DNA of 64,000 bases. Source: CAVRXZ01 sp963773035 (GTDB lineage Bacteria; Acidobacteriota; Vicinamibacteria; Vicinamibacterales; CAVVIG01). The notes beneath the pieces are model-generated. The model ran no database searches, had not been told where the DNA came from, and saw only the letters and a list, made by a program, of their open reading frames with translations. A program made the translations under genes and the position numbers. The DNA is taken from NCBI GenBank assembly GCA_963773035.1, contig CAVYZX010000009.1, positions 62,001 through 126,000 on the forward strand. Direction: 5' to 3'. Shown here piece by piece: positions 34,422 to 42,710 of this stretch (position 1 is the first letter of the stretch; every line of letters begins with the position of its first letter).

Positions 34422-34753
34422 TGAAACAACAACGACGGCCGCCAAACGCCGTCTTCCGTGCGCTGGCCGACGAAACACGCCGACAGATTCTCGACTTCCT
34501 GCGAGCGGGCCCGAGAACCTCGGGCGAGATCGCGGACCAGTTTCAGTCCAGCTGGCCCACGATCTCCCGGCATCTCGCAGTACTCCGCAGTGCCGGCCTG
34601 GTCGTCGCCGAGCGCAAGGGTCAGGCGATTCACTACGAGTTGAACACGTCGGTTTTTCAGGATCTTGTCCAGCACCTCGTGGACTGGATCAGGCCAATTC
34701 GCCAAAAGGCGCCAGCCAGGCGCCGCGCACAGGAGGCCCCGCTATGGCGCTGA
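34421..34753 (+). CDS. ArsR-family autorepressor, SdpR-like
   Basis: A 110-residue winged-helix repressor: FRALADETRRQILDFLRAG, then TSGEIADQF, SSWPTISRHLAVLRSAGLV and ERKGQAIHYELN. It lacks the metal-binding cysteines of ArsR/SmtB metal sensors, matching the SdpR subgroup that responds through an immunity membrane protein. It overlaps the SdpI-like gene by ten bases. Its own start codon sits in an inverted repeat, pointing to autorepression. ATG 34412 in the same frame lies inside the operator, so 34421 is preferred. Confidence 0.88.
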   Translation: MKQQRRPPNAVFRALADETRRQILDFLRAGPRTSGEIADQFQSSWPTISRHLAVLRSAGLVVAERKGQAIHYELNTSVFQDLVQHLVDWIRPIRQKAPARRRAQEAPLWR

Positions 34754-35379
34754 GACGAGACATTCAAGCGCGAGCTATCGCCGTGCTGCTGGTGGGCTAT
34801 CTGGTCGGCTTCATCGCGTTTCCATATCTACGCGGTACCTTCCTGGAGGAGAGACTTTCCGCACGAATCATGGTCGCCCTCACCCTTCCGACAACAGCCC
34901 TGGTGATCTACGGGCTGTTTCGAAGCCTCTGGAAACACGACCGCGTCCGCACGGGAAACGGGGCGTTCGAAGTCACCTACCATGCCATCGTCTTGCGCGT
35001 GTTGCTGTTCGTCCTCGTGCTCCATACGTTGGTGATGATCGTGCTTACCGGGGCGATCGACGCAGACGGCCTGAGGTCGTCCGCCAGCCGCGCTGTTGTC
35101 GTGCTGCTTGGGGTTGTGCTGATCATGATCGGGAACCTGTTGCCGCGTACGCGGCCGAACATCGCCGTTGGCGTTCGCACGACGCGAACCTTGACCAACG
35201 CACAAGTCTGGCAGCAGGTGCATCGCGTCGGGGGCTACGCGACGGTCGGGCTCGGGATCGTCATCGCGTTGACCGGCCTGGTGCTGGCGCACGAATCGGT
35301 GGGTCCGGTCATCAGTGCGGCGGCGCTCTTTGCTGCGGTCACTGTTTTGGTTTCGTACCGGAAACACGTGCGCACGTGA
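34744..35379 (+). CDS. SdpI family membrane protein
   Basis: A 211-residue protein with about six helices. The diagnostic SdpI segment is NLLPRTRPNIAVGVRTTRTL followed by WQQVHRVGGY. In Bacillus subtilis SdpI gives immunity to the SdpC toxin and sequesters SdpR at the membrane. Here the repressor-immunity pair is kept, but no sdpABC toxin genes are nearby. A role in sensing envelope-damaging peptides from neighbours is an inference. Translation is coupled to the repressor gene by overlap. Confidence 0.9.
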   Translation: MALRRDIQARAIAVLLVGYLVGFIAFPYLRGTFLEERLSARIMVALTLPTTALVIYGLFRSLWKHDRVRTGNGAFEVTYHAIVLRVLLFVLVLHTLVMIVLTGAIDADGLRSSASRAVVVLLGVVLIMIGNLLPRTRPNIAVGVRTTRTLTNAQVWQQVHRVGGYATVGLGIVIALTGLVLAHESVGPVISAAALFAAVTVLVSYRKHVRT

Positions 35380-35499
35380 TCGTCGTCCGCTCGAGAAATG
35401 CCGCAGAAACGTTCGCGCTCCGCGTCACCGAGCCCGCCTCCGCCGACAAGAACGAGAAGGTCTATACTTTGAGGCACTAAGGACGTGACGGAGGTGCCG

Positions 35500-35904
35500 A
35501 TGAGAGTTCCACGCTACTTGAGCGCGGTTGCACTGATATGTGGCGGCATGCTTCTGCCAGCGGCCTCGTTTGCGCATCACTCATTCGCCGCCGAATGGGA
35601 CGGCAAGAACTGCCGGGACTTTACCGGAGTCCTCACGAAACTCGACTGGCAGAACCCTCACCCGTATTTCTACGTGGACGTCAAGGATACCGCTGGAAAG
35701 GTGGAGAACTGGTCGTTCCAGGCCTATTCGCCAGTGACGCTCAGGAGAAACGGCACCGACCGGCAGGTGTTTCTCGACAACATCGGCAAAGAGGTGTGGG
35801 TCAGAGGTTGTCTCGCCAAGAATGGCACGCCGAGCACGGCCGCGGCTGGCACGCTGAAGTTTTCGGATGGCGTGCTGCGGCAGGTCGGCCAGCTACAGGA
35901 TTAG
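35500..35904 (+). CDS. DUF6152 family secreted protein
   Basis: A 134-residue protein with a signal peptide (MRVPRYLSAVALICGGMLLPA) ending just before AHHSFAAEW, the DUF6152 hallmark. Then FTGVLTKLDWQNPHPYFYVD, WSFQAYSPVTLRRNG and the closing GTLKFSDGVLRQVG form the small beta domain. The ATG at 35500 has GGAGG upstream. It is the first gene of a three-gene unit with two 'LSGxW' proteins, with the next gene five bases away. Confidence 0.88.
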   Translation: MRVPRYLSAVALICGGMLLPAASFAHHSFAAEWDGKNCRDFTGVLTKLDWQNPHPYFYVDVKDTAGKVENWSFQAYSPVTLRRNGTDRQVFLDNIGKEVWVRGCLAKNGTPSTAAAGTLKFSDGVLRQVGQLQD

Positions 35905-35909
35905 AAGCC

Positions 35910-36746
35910 GTGACTACGAATCTTCATCTCCGTCACGTGGCGGTCTGCGCGACGGCGTTGACGCTGGGGATGGCGCTCTTTGCACAAGCCGGCGCGCAGA
36001 CGGCCGAATACACCATCAAAGTCCTGCCGCCGGGGGGGCCGGCTCCCCGGTTGCCCGACGGTCATCCTGATTTGTCGGGACACTGGTTCCCGAACGGAGC
36101 AGGGCAGGGAGTCAGTGGCCGCTTTGGAGTCGATCCGGCGGCTCTCTCGACGTTCGACCCGAAGGTCACGCCGGAAGAAAAACCAGCGTTCCAGCCGTGG
36201 GCGCTGGCCAAGATCAACGCGATGACGCCGACCGAGCTCGAACTGTCGAAGTCGTCGGTGAATTGCCAGCCTCGCGGGCTTCCAGCTATCTGGCTGCAGA
36301 ATCCCTACACGACGTTGATGGTCCACAAGCCGGGCCTGTTGGTGCAGCTGTACGAAGTCCTCAACAACTGGCGCGTCATTCATCTGGATGGACGCCCGCT
36401 CCCCAAGAATCCGGAGCCCTTCTTTCACGGCAACAGCTCGGCGCGCTGGGAGGGCGATACGTTGGTCGTCGAGTCGATCGGGTTCGACGAGAGAACGTAC
36501 GTCATGCCGAACGGATGGTTTCACAGCGACGAGCTGAAAGTGACCGAGCGCTACAGCCGTCCCTCGATGAACTACCTCATCGTCCAGATCACCGTGGACG
36601 ATCCGAAGGTGCTTGAGAAGCCGTGGAAGTCCGTTCCGCGCCGGTGGACGTTGGGTGATGGCGAGGTCTACGAGTTCTACTGCACCAACAACAAGGAACT
36701 CGAAGAGCTGCAGAAATTGAGAGAGCTGGAGTTGCAGAAGAAATAG
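35910..36746 (+). CDS. secreted 'DGxPDLSGxW' family protein
   Basis: A 278-residue protein with a signal peptide (HVAVCATALTLGMALFAQAGA). Family landmarks are RLPDGHPDLSGHWFPNG, VNCQPRGLPAIWL, VIHLDGRPLPKN, NSSARWEGDTLVVESIGFDE, LKVTERYSRPS, ITVDDPKVLEKPWKS and a terminal EFYCTNNKE followed by a Lys/Glu helix. The family is widespread in acidobacterial genomes but I know no function. Two cysteines could pair in the periplasm. GTG 35910 follows the DUF6152 stop by five bases, so they are co-translated. Confidence 0.8.
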   Translation: MTTNLHLRHVAVCATALTLGMALFAQAGAQTAEYTIKVLPPGGPAPRLPDGHPDLSGHWFPNGAGQGVSGRFGVDPAALSTFDPKVTPEEKPAFQPWALAKINAMTPTELELSKSSVNCQPRGLPAIWLQNPYTTLMVHKPGLLVQLYEVLNNWRVIHLDGRPLPKNPEPFFHGNSSARWEGDTLVVESIGFDERTYVMPNGWFHSDELKVTERYSRPSMNYLIVQITVDDPKVLEKPWKSVPRRWTLGDGEVYEFYCTNNKELEELQKLRELELQKK

Positions 36747-36778
36747 ACGGTCCTGAACGTTAGCTACGGAGGCGCACC

Positions 36779-37837
36779 ATGAACGTCAGCCTCGTACGTC
36801 TTGCGGCGGCACTCCTCGCGTCCCTGCTTTTCGCGTCCACCATGTCCGCGCCGGTCGTTGCCCAGTGGATCAATTTTCCGACTCCTGGAATTCCGCGCCT
36901 GCCGGACGGCAAGCCGAACCTCGCTGCGCCGACTCCGCGAACGGCGGATGGCAAGCCGGATCTGTCGGGCGTTTGGCGGGCTGCTCGTACAGGTGAGTAC
37001 GGATACGACTTCAACGTTGCCCGGCACCTGAAGCCGGAGGACGTTCAACCCTGGGCCGAGGCGCTCCGCCGCCAGCGCGTCCAGGATTTCCGCAAGGACA
37101 GCCCGCTCGCACGCTGCCTGCCGGTCAGTGTTCCGTTCCTCAATTTCCGCGGCTTGTCGAGAATCGTTCAAACCCCGGGACTGATTGTGATGCTCCACGA
37201 ATCACCGAACAGTCCGCACCGAACGATCTTCACCGACGGCCGGGAACTGCCCAAGGATCTCAATCCCACCTGGTTGGGGTACTCAGTGGGGCGCTGGGAA
37301 CAGGACACGCTCGTGGTCACCTCCGCGGGCTTCAACGACCGGGGATGGCTGGATGTGGGCGGACACCCACAGACCGAGTCGCTTCGGATTACCGAGCGCC
37401 TCCGCCGGCGCGACTTCGGACACATTGAATATGAATTGACGATTGACGATCCGAAGGCCTTCACCAAGCCGTTCACGTTGCGCTCGGAGAAAACGTTCGC
37501 ACCAGACACCGACCTTCTCGAAGATATCTGCGAGAACGAGATCTCAGGCGGGCATCTGACCGGGGGAGTGACGCTGTCTCCAGACGCTCTGGCCAAGTTC
37601 GCCGGCGTCTATGAATTCGCGCCGGGAAGGCAGGCAGTCGTCACGGTGTCCGGCGATCAACTGTTGATCGAAGACAGCGCGAATCCTGCCGACCGTTTGT
37701 TCATCGCTCGTTCGGAGACCTCGTTCCTTTCGAGCTTGAGCCAGGTGGCGATCGAATTCGTCAGAAATTCACAGGGCAGCGTCACGCACCTCGTCCGGTC
37801 CGTTGGAGGCAGGGAAGAGAAGGCCGTAAGGAAATAG
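36779..37837 (+). CDS. secreted 'DGKPDLSGxW' protein with extra C-terminal domain
   Basis: A 352-residue member of the same family: signal (LVRLAAALLASLLFASTMSA), RTADGKPDLSGVWRAARTG, TIFTDGRELPKD, YSVGRWEQDTLVVTSAGFND, LRITERLRRRDFGHIEYE, TIDDPKAFTKPFTLRSEK, DICENEISGG. After about residue 265 comes an added beta domain (FAGVYEFAPGRQAVVTVSGDQ...) that resembles DUF3471-type tails. GGAGG precedes the ATG. Third gene of the operon with the DUF6152 gene. Function unknown. Confidence 0.8.
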   Translation: MNVSLVRLAAALLASLLFASTMSAPVVAQWINFPTPGIPRLPDGKPNLAAPTPRTADGKPDLSGVWRAARTGEYGYDFNVARHLKPEDVQPWAEALRRQRVQDFRKDSPLARCLPVSVPFLNFRGLSRIVQTPGLIVMLHESPNSPHRTIFTDGRELPKDLNPTWLGYSVGRWEQDTLVVTSAGFNDRGWLDVGGHPQTESLRITERLRRRDFGHIEYELTIDDPKAFTKPFTLRSEKTFAPDTDLLEDICENEISGGHLTGGVTLSPDALAKFAGVYEFAPGRQAVVTVSGDQLLIEDSANPADRLFIARSETSFLSSLSQVAIEFVRNSQGSVTHLVRSVGGREEKAVRK

Positions 37838-37854
37838 ATCATCGATTCAAGTGC

Positions 37855-38616
37855 TCACACCTTAAGGTCGACCTTGAAGTCAAAGGCGGCGGCGGTCAGG
37901 TACCGGTTGCCTCGGGCCGATGTCGATTCTTCGCTGCGGATGATGCGCGCCGCGACGATGAGTTGTTTGTAGGGTCCCCACAGTTGGAACTCGGTAGGCC
38001 GACCGGGCGTTAACTTGAACTCCGAGTCGATGAGGATTCCGCTGCTCGAGATGTTCAGCAGTTTCACCTCTCGCCCCGTCGACAGGTTCACGCTCGACAG
38101 CCACGGCAGATCCGCGTGGGCCCATCGCTCGGCGCGTGGCTTGCCGTCGATTGTCGCGTTCTTGTCGAAGCGCACCAGCGCCGTCACCGTCGCCGGCCGC
38201 GGCCCAATCTTTTCCCAAGCCATCGGCACCATGGCGTCCCGTATGCGTCCGGCCACGGCCTCCGCGTCGTACGGCGGCCAGGGAGGCGAACCCCGGCGGT
38301 TCCGGTGAGCCAGGCGCGACCACCAGGTTTCCTCCGCCGGCTGCATCTGGTGCTCTTTGACGACTGGTGGAATCAGGAGCACCGGCACGGTGGAAGCCTC
38401 GTCGCATTCGCGCAGGAAAACGGTGAGCTGCGAGTCGTCGTTCGGCGGAAGCAGGATAGACGTCAAGATCAGATCGGCCGCCTGCTTCGTCATCGCGGCA
38501 ATCGCTGCCGCCGTCGACTCGGCCAGCACCACTTCAGCCCCGAGCCGATCGTGGACCAGTTGTCGCAGTGCTTGTGCACGCTCTGGGTTGGGTTCGATTG
38601 CAAGAATTCGTGTCAT
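37855..38616 (-). CDS. pseudo-receiver plus PilZ domain protein
   Basis: A 253-residue protein. The N-terminal CheY-like fold (about 1-120) is degenerate: the acidic pair is EPNPE instead of DD, and the phosphoacceptor position reads TS in DLILTSILLPP. The C-terminal PilZ-like domain (about 150-253) has LLNISSSGILIDSEFKLTPG and AARIIRSEESTS, although the usual RxxxR lead is weak. It may bind cyclic di-GMP or act as an adaptor without phosphorylation. The start at ATG 38616 is chosen because MTRILAIEPN begins the fold. There is no clear ribosome site. Confidence 0.82.
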   Translation of the reverse strand: MTRILAIEPNPERAQALRQLVHDRLGAEVVLAESTAAAIAAMTKQAADLILTSILLPPNDDSQLTVFLRECDEASTVPVLLIPPVVKEHQMQPAEETWWSRLAHRNRRGSPPWPPYDAEAVAGRIRDAMVPMAWEKIGPRPATVTALVRFDKNATIDGKPRAERWAHADLPWLSSVNLSTGREVKLLNISSSGILIDSEFKLTPGRPTEFQLWGPYKQLIVAARIIRSEESTSARGNRYLTAAAFDFKVDLKV

Positions 38617-39015
38617 AGGTGTGTGACGTCTGGCCGGGCTTTCGGCAACGACTCCTGAGCCTGTCTGTGGCAAATCCCGGGCCGACGTGCAACTGCAAGC
38701 TAATCGACGATTTAACGCGGAAGGGCGCACATTTCGGTTCGAATGGTGCCGCCGTGGAGCGGGGCTGAGAAGACAAAATACAGGAATTCTCTGAACAATA
38801 CGGCCCCTTCCCCGGCCGCGTCGATCGTTTCACGCAATGGCAGCATTGAGCACACGATCACGCAATTGGGTGGTTGACCGTGCGACACGACCGGTAGCCC
38901 GGCTCCACCTGCAACCGCAACCTATGACTCGATAGCTGTTTACGGGCGCTTGTTCACTGGGTACTCCGATTGCTCTGAAGAGCCCTTGCCAAAGGCTCAA
39001 GTGAGGAGGACAGCG
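38617..39015. other. 399-base intergenic stretch
   Basis: Between the divergent PilZ and 'TGCL' genes. I found no reading frame with credible coding character, no structured RNA I recognise and no strong promoter. It presumably carries both genes' promoters. A GGAGG just before 39016 is the ribosome site of the next gene. Confidence 0.5.
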
Positions 39016-39812
39016 ATGCGCTCGAAAAAGTCGAGGCGCGTGAAGAAGCCCACACGGGTCAGACGAATCACACGCACCAGGGAATCGCTGCGGGTGAAAC
39101 CCGCGCGTGTCGAGAAATCCGTGCATGCCGGCAAACGCGCACGCGTCAATCCTGGACATGGGGTGTGGCTCCTGGGGGTCTGCATCATTTGCGTGATGAC
39201 GGCGGCACTGCTGATGGCCAGTCGTCAATCGTCGGTCGAGCGTGGCGACGTCGCCACGCTTGATGTTCATGACGGGCGGGCCGACTCGCTGGAGGCACTG
39301 GTCCGTGGCGCGCAGATCGCGTCGGAATCACCGCGCGCGGATGTGACCGAACGAGCGCAGCCGACAGCGCGGACCCTTGCCGCGGCGACGCCGTGGCGGA
39401 TTCGCAAGTTTTGAAGGCAACACCTGCCGTGAAAACGACGCCGGTGGCGGACGCGATCCCGGCTGTGAAGACCATGCATGCCGTGGAGCCCATCGAGAAG
39501 CCCCACGCGGCCGAATTGCTCGCGGCGCGAGCTGACGAGACATCACCGATGGTGACGATTACGGGATGTCTCGAGTCTGACGACCAGATCTTCAAGCTGA
39601 AGGACACCACGGGACTCGAAGCGCCGACGTCACGGAGCTGGAAAACCGGGTTTCTGAAGAAGCGGTCGGCGTCGATCGAGGTCAGCGATACAGCGAACGG
39701 AGTCAGCTTGACGAATCATGTCGGCCAGCGGGTCGCACTGACGGGGACGCTCGTCGATCGTGAAATGAACGTGAGATCGGTTCGGCGCCTCGACGATTCC
39801 TGCAAACAATGA
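39016..39812 (+). CDS. single-pass membrane 'TGCL' protein (frameshifted)
   Basis: The N terminus is strongly basic (MRSKKSRRVKKPTRVRR...), followed by one helix (GVWLLGVCIICVMTAALLMAS) and a low-complexity Ala/Pro/Val/Lys linker. The frame changes near 39400. The C-terminal domain then reads VTITGCLESDDQIFKLKDTTG, SRSWKTGFLKKRSASIEV and HVGQRVALTGTLVDREM, stopping at 39812. Proteins with this 'TGCL...LKDT...GQRV.VTG' domain are common in Acidobacteria and have an OB-like pattern, but no function. The GGAGGACAG before ATG 39016 is a good ribosome site. Two genes instead of one frameshifted gene is possible but less likely. Confidence 0.7.
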
Positions 39813-39838
39813 CTTCGGGCGGAAGGAGCGAATGACGG

Positions 39839-40738
39839 TCAGGCTGGGGCACGAGCTTCGTCTGACTGGTCGGCCTCCTTCCGCTTGTCTTTCTTCCCCG
39901 AGTCGGTCAACGCCCAGTCCTCTTCGAACGTCTTCGCCAGCTCGGCCACGATTGCCTGGTTCTTGACGATGATGCCCACCTCTCTCCGATCGTCGAGCTC
40001 GAGCTTCCTGAGGCTCTGACTTCCCACGAATGCTTCGCGACGGTCTCGAACGATGGCGCGAACGTGCAATCGATTGCCAGGATAGCGCTCGTGCGGAAGG
40101 TCGTTGGCGGCCTTGCTGACCTTGCCGATGATTCGTACGTCCACCCCGGCTTTCACCCGATCCTTCAGGACTTTGACCATGGCCCGGTCGCTCACCTTGG
40201 GGTCGTAGATCAGCAGCTGTTGTTTGGCCTGGCCGAGGAAGTCGGCGAGTGTCCGGCGGGCGTTCTCCGGGCTGATCACCAAGCCGCTTCCAGCCGGTTC
40301 GTGCGACTGGCGTGCGGCATCGGCCTCGAACAGCTTGAGAGCCTCCTGAACGACCGCCTTCTGTTTGGTCATGATGGCGAAGCTGCGACTCCCCGTGATA
40401 TCGAGCGCCGTGAAGTTGAAGCCAAGCAGCCAGAGCGTCGAACGGTCCACGATCATCAGCTTGCCGTGATATCGGATGAAGTCGTCGCCCGTTCGTGCGA
40501 CCGTCGCGCCGGCCTCGAGGAGTTTTTGTTCGAGCTTCCTCAAGTTCTTCTCACCACCGTGATTCGTGTGAGCGATGAGTGTTCGCACTCGCACCGCCCG
40601 CTTCACGGCAGCGTCGAGGGCCTTCTCGATCTCGGGTCGATCGAACCTGAAGATCACGAGATCGAGCTCCTTCTTTGCGAGCTTGATCGCCGAGATGAGC
40701 GTCGTGAGACCGTCGCGAGGTTGAATGATTAGCTTCAA
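39839..40738 (-). CDS. phospholipase D-like domain protein
   Basis: A 299-residue protein with two PLD-like halves. The first motif is complete (IRYHGKLMIVD followed by NFTALD). The second is degenerate (LHVRAIVRDRREAFVGSQSLRKLEL), with Arg where HKD requires Lys. It probably acts on phosphodiesters such as lipids or nucleic acids, or is an inactive scaffold. There is no signal peptide, so it is cytosolic. The start is TTG 40738 (KLIIQPRDGL) with GGAG six bases upstream. An upstream ATG at 40783 would add 15 cysteine-rich residues and lacks a placed ribosome site. Confidence 0.82.
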   Translation of the reverse strand: MKLIIQPRDGLTTLISAIKLAKKELDLVIFRFDRPEIEKALDAAVKRAVRVRTLIAHTNHGGEKNLRKLEQKLLEAGATVARTGDDFIRYHGKLMIVDRSTLWLLGFNFTALDITGSRSFAIMTKQKAVVQEALKLFEADAARQSHEPAGSGLVISPENARRTLADFLGQAKQQLLIYDPKVSDRAMVKVLKDRVKAGVDVRIIGKVSKAANDLPHERYPGNRLHVRAIVRDRREAFVGSQSLRKLELDDRREVGIIVKNQAIVAELAKTFEEDWALTDSGKKDKRKEADQSDEARAPA

Positions 40739-40902
40739 GGAAGTCTCCGGCCCTCCCGAATAGCAAGAGCAATACCAGCCCATCGGGGTCGCAACCTCGT
40801 CAGCAGTGGAGGTTCATCACCCACTATGTGGATCCTCATGCATACGTTTGAGCTCGATCAGGCGAATCCGACCGGCCCTGCTCTTGCACAAGTGAGGCAT
40901 TG

Positions 40903-41742
40903 ATGAGAAGCGCGATCCTGGCGTGCGTCTTGATGGCGGGCGTTCTGGTCGGATGGCTGCCGATCCAGGACTCCGTATTGGCTCAGGCTCGGGTGAGCGC
41001 GTCTTCAACACAGGCGCCAGAGCGACCAGAAGCTGTGCCGCCATTTGTCTCGAGTCAGAACGGTGGCCAACAAAGGCAGTTAGGCGAAGACGAGGCAGTC
41101 CCGAACGATTGGCGTGCCCAACTGCAATCCCTTCGTAACGCGCTCGTACGGTTGCCTGTGGCCGCCGGCCTGAGCGCGATTCTAGCCTTCCGCCCTCGTC
41201 GCCGCGGAACGCCTGCGCGCCAGAGCCCAGTGATTCAAACCCAGATCATCCTGGCGATCGTCGGGTCCATCGTCATGCTGGTCGTGGGCGCGAGCCTTGC
41301 CCGCGCCTTTGGCATCGTCGGCGCAGCGGGGTTGATTCGGTATCGAGCCAAAATCGAAGATCCGAAAGACGCCGGCGTGATGCTCTCGACGTTGGCTCTC
41401 GGCCTTGCCTCGGGCGTCGGGTTGTACCTCCTGGCAGTGTTTGCGACACTCTTCGTTCTGGGCGTGCTCTGGATTGTCGAGTCGATCGAGCCGGAGCCGC
41501 AAACGGTCTTCGAATTGAAGATCACGATGAAAGATCCGGCGAACGCCAAGGCCGCGGTCGAGGGAGTCTTGCGGCGGTTTCGGGTTCCGTTCGACCTTCG
41601 AAGTTCATCGGCCGAAGAAATTCGCTATGAAGTGAAGGTTCCCGTCAATCGCAGGACAGAAACCGTTTCGGAGGCGATCGTCGCGATCGATCCAAAACAA
41701 GCAATCGAGGTCGCGTGGGAAAAGAAGAAAGAGAAGAGCTGA
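40903..41742 (+). CDS. DUF4956 membrane protein
   Basis: A 279-residue protein with a signal/anchor, an extracytoplasmic linker, then helices around LPVAAGLSAILAF, TQIILAIVGSIVMLVVGASLARAF and LALGLASGVGLYLLAVFATLF. DUF4956 landmarks are GIVGAAGLIRYRAKIEDPKDAGVM, shown here by its key RYRAKIEDP. A cytoplasmic ferredoxin-like C-terminal domain follows. Elsewhere DUF4956 genes lie next to VTC-type polyphosphate polymerase and CotH kinase genes. Here the partner, sharing one base (TGATG), is a kinase-like lipoprotein. Confidence 0.85.
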   Translation: MRSAILACVLMAGVLVGWLPIQDSVLAQARVSASSTQAPERPEAVPPFVSSQNGGQQRQLGEDEAVPNDWRAQLQSLRNALVRLPVAAGLSAILAFRPRRRGTPARQSPVIQTQIILAIVGSIVMLVVGASLARAFGIVGAAGLIRYRAKIEDPKDAGVMLSTLALGLASGVGLYLLAVFATLFVLGVLWIVESIEPEPQTVFELKITMKDPANAKAAVEGVLRRFRVPFDLRSSSAEEIRYEVKVPVNRRTETVSEAIVAIDPKQAIEVAWEKKKEKS

Positions 41743-42701
41743 TGAAGCCGATTGCCCGCCGAAGCATGGCCATCGCGGGGCTGGCGACTATCGTGCTGTC
41801 GTGTGCGCCCCCGATTCGCTCCACTCTGACAACAGCCCCGACACGGGCGCAGATGGCGGAGTTCTGGGAAGAGCCCAAGGATCTTTCCACCCGCGACTTG
41901 TTTTTCGGCCCGTTCGGGATGGAACGCGCTCCCAATCCTCGAGCGACATACAGATACGTAAAAGAAAAGACGACCGGCAACAGTCCTGGCTTCACGGTGG
42001 AAGACAACGACGGCACGGAGTGGAGCGTCAAGCAGGGTCCGGAAGGCCCTGTCGAGGTCGTCGTGTCGAGGATTCTCTGGGCCGCCGGTTACCATCAACC
42101 GCCGGTCTACTGGGTCAGTGAGTGGAGTAAGCGGGGAGGCCCTGGGCTGGAGATCCAACCCGGTGGGCGATTCCGGCCGAAGATTCACGGCTTGAAAGAA
42201 GCGGGTGAGTGGTCGTGGCAGGAGAACCCGTTCGTCGGGACCCGCCCCTATCGAGGCCTGCTGGCGTTGATGATGATGCTCAACAGCTCGGACCTCAAGA
42301 ATTCGAACAATTCACTCTACGAGCTGGCCGGGTCTTTGTCGGATTCGAATGAGCCTCGCCGATGGTTCGTCGTTCGTGACGTCGGAGCCTCATTGGGAGA
42401 AACCGGACGGCTCGATCCCGCGCGCGGCAATGCCGACGTGTTCGCGAAGTTGAAGTTCATCGAGGGCGTCGAGGAAGGGTGGGTACGATTCAACTACCAC
42501 GGCCGTCACCAGGAGCTCGTACGCCGGACGATTAAGCCGGAAGATGTGCGCTGGATGTCGACGATTCTCTCAGGTATCAGCTCGAAACAGTGGCAGGACG
42601 CGTTTCGGGCGGGGGGTTACGGGCCGACGCAGTCGTCTATCTTCATCGACCGCATTCTCGAGAAGATCGAGGAAGGAAGACGACTGCAGGGCTCGTCGTA
42701 A
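41742..42701 (+). CDS. lipoprotein with atypical kinase-like domain
   Basis: A 319-residue protein with signal and lipobox (IVLSC, Cys21). The soluble part reads like an atypical kinase (HipA/CotH/FAM20 style). The sequence DGTEWSVKQGPEGPVEVVVS holds a candidate ATP lysine (K97) and helix glutamate (E105). LLALMMMLNSSDLKNSNN holds a candidate catalytic Asp/Asn pair (D184, N187). WFVVRDVGASLGE holds a candidate metal Asp (D213). This assignment is my inference from motif order. The gene starts on the last base of DUF4956's stop codon, so the two act together. The lipoprotein would sit in the periplasm. Confidence 0.65.
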   Translation: MKPIARRSMAIAGLATIVLSCAPPIRSTLTTAPTRAQMAEFWEEPKDLSTRDLFFGPFGMERAPNPRATYRYVKEKTTGNSPGFTVEDNDGTEWSVKQGPEGPVEVVVSRILWAAGYHQPPVYWVSEWSKRGGPGLEIQPGGRFRPKIHGLKEAGEWSWQENPFVGTRPYRGLLALMMMLNSSDLKNSNNSLYELAGSLSDSNEPRRWFVVRDVGASLGETGRLDPARGNADVFAKLKFIEGVEEGWVRFNYHGRHQELVRRTIKPEDVRWMSTILSGISSKQWQDAFRAGGYGPTQSSIFIDRILEKIEEGRRLQGSS

Positions 42702-42710
42702 AGCCCGCAG

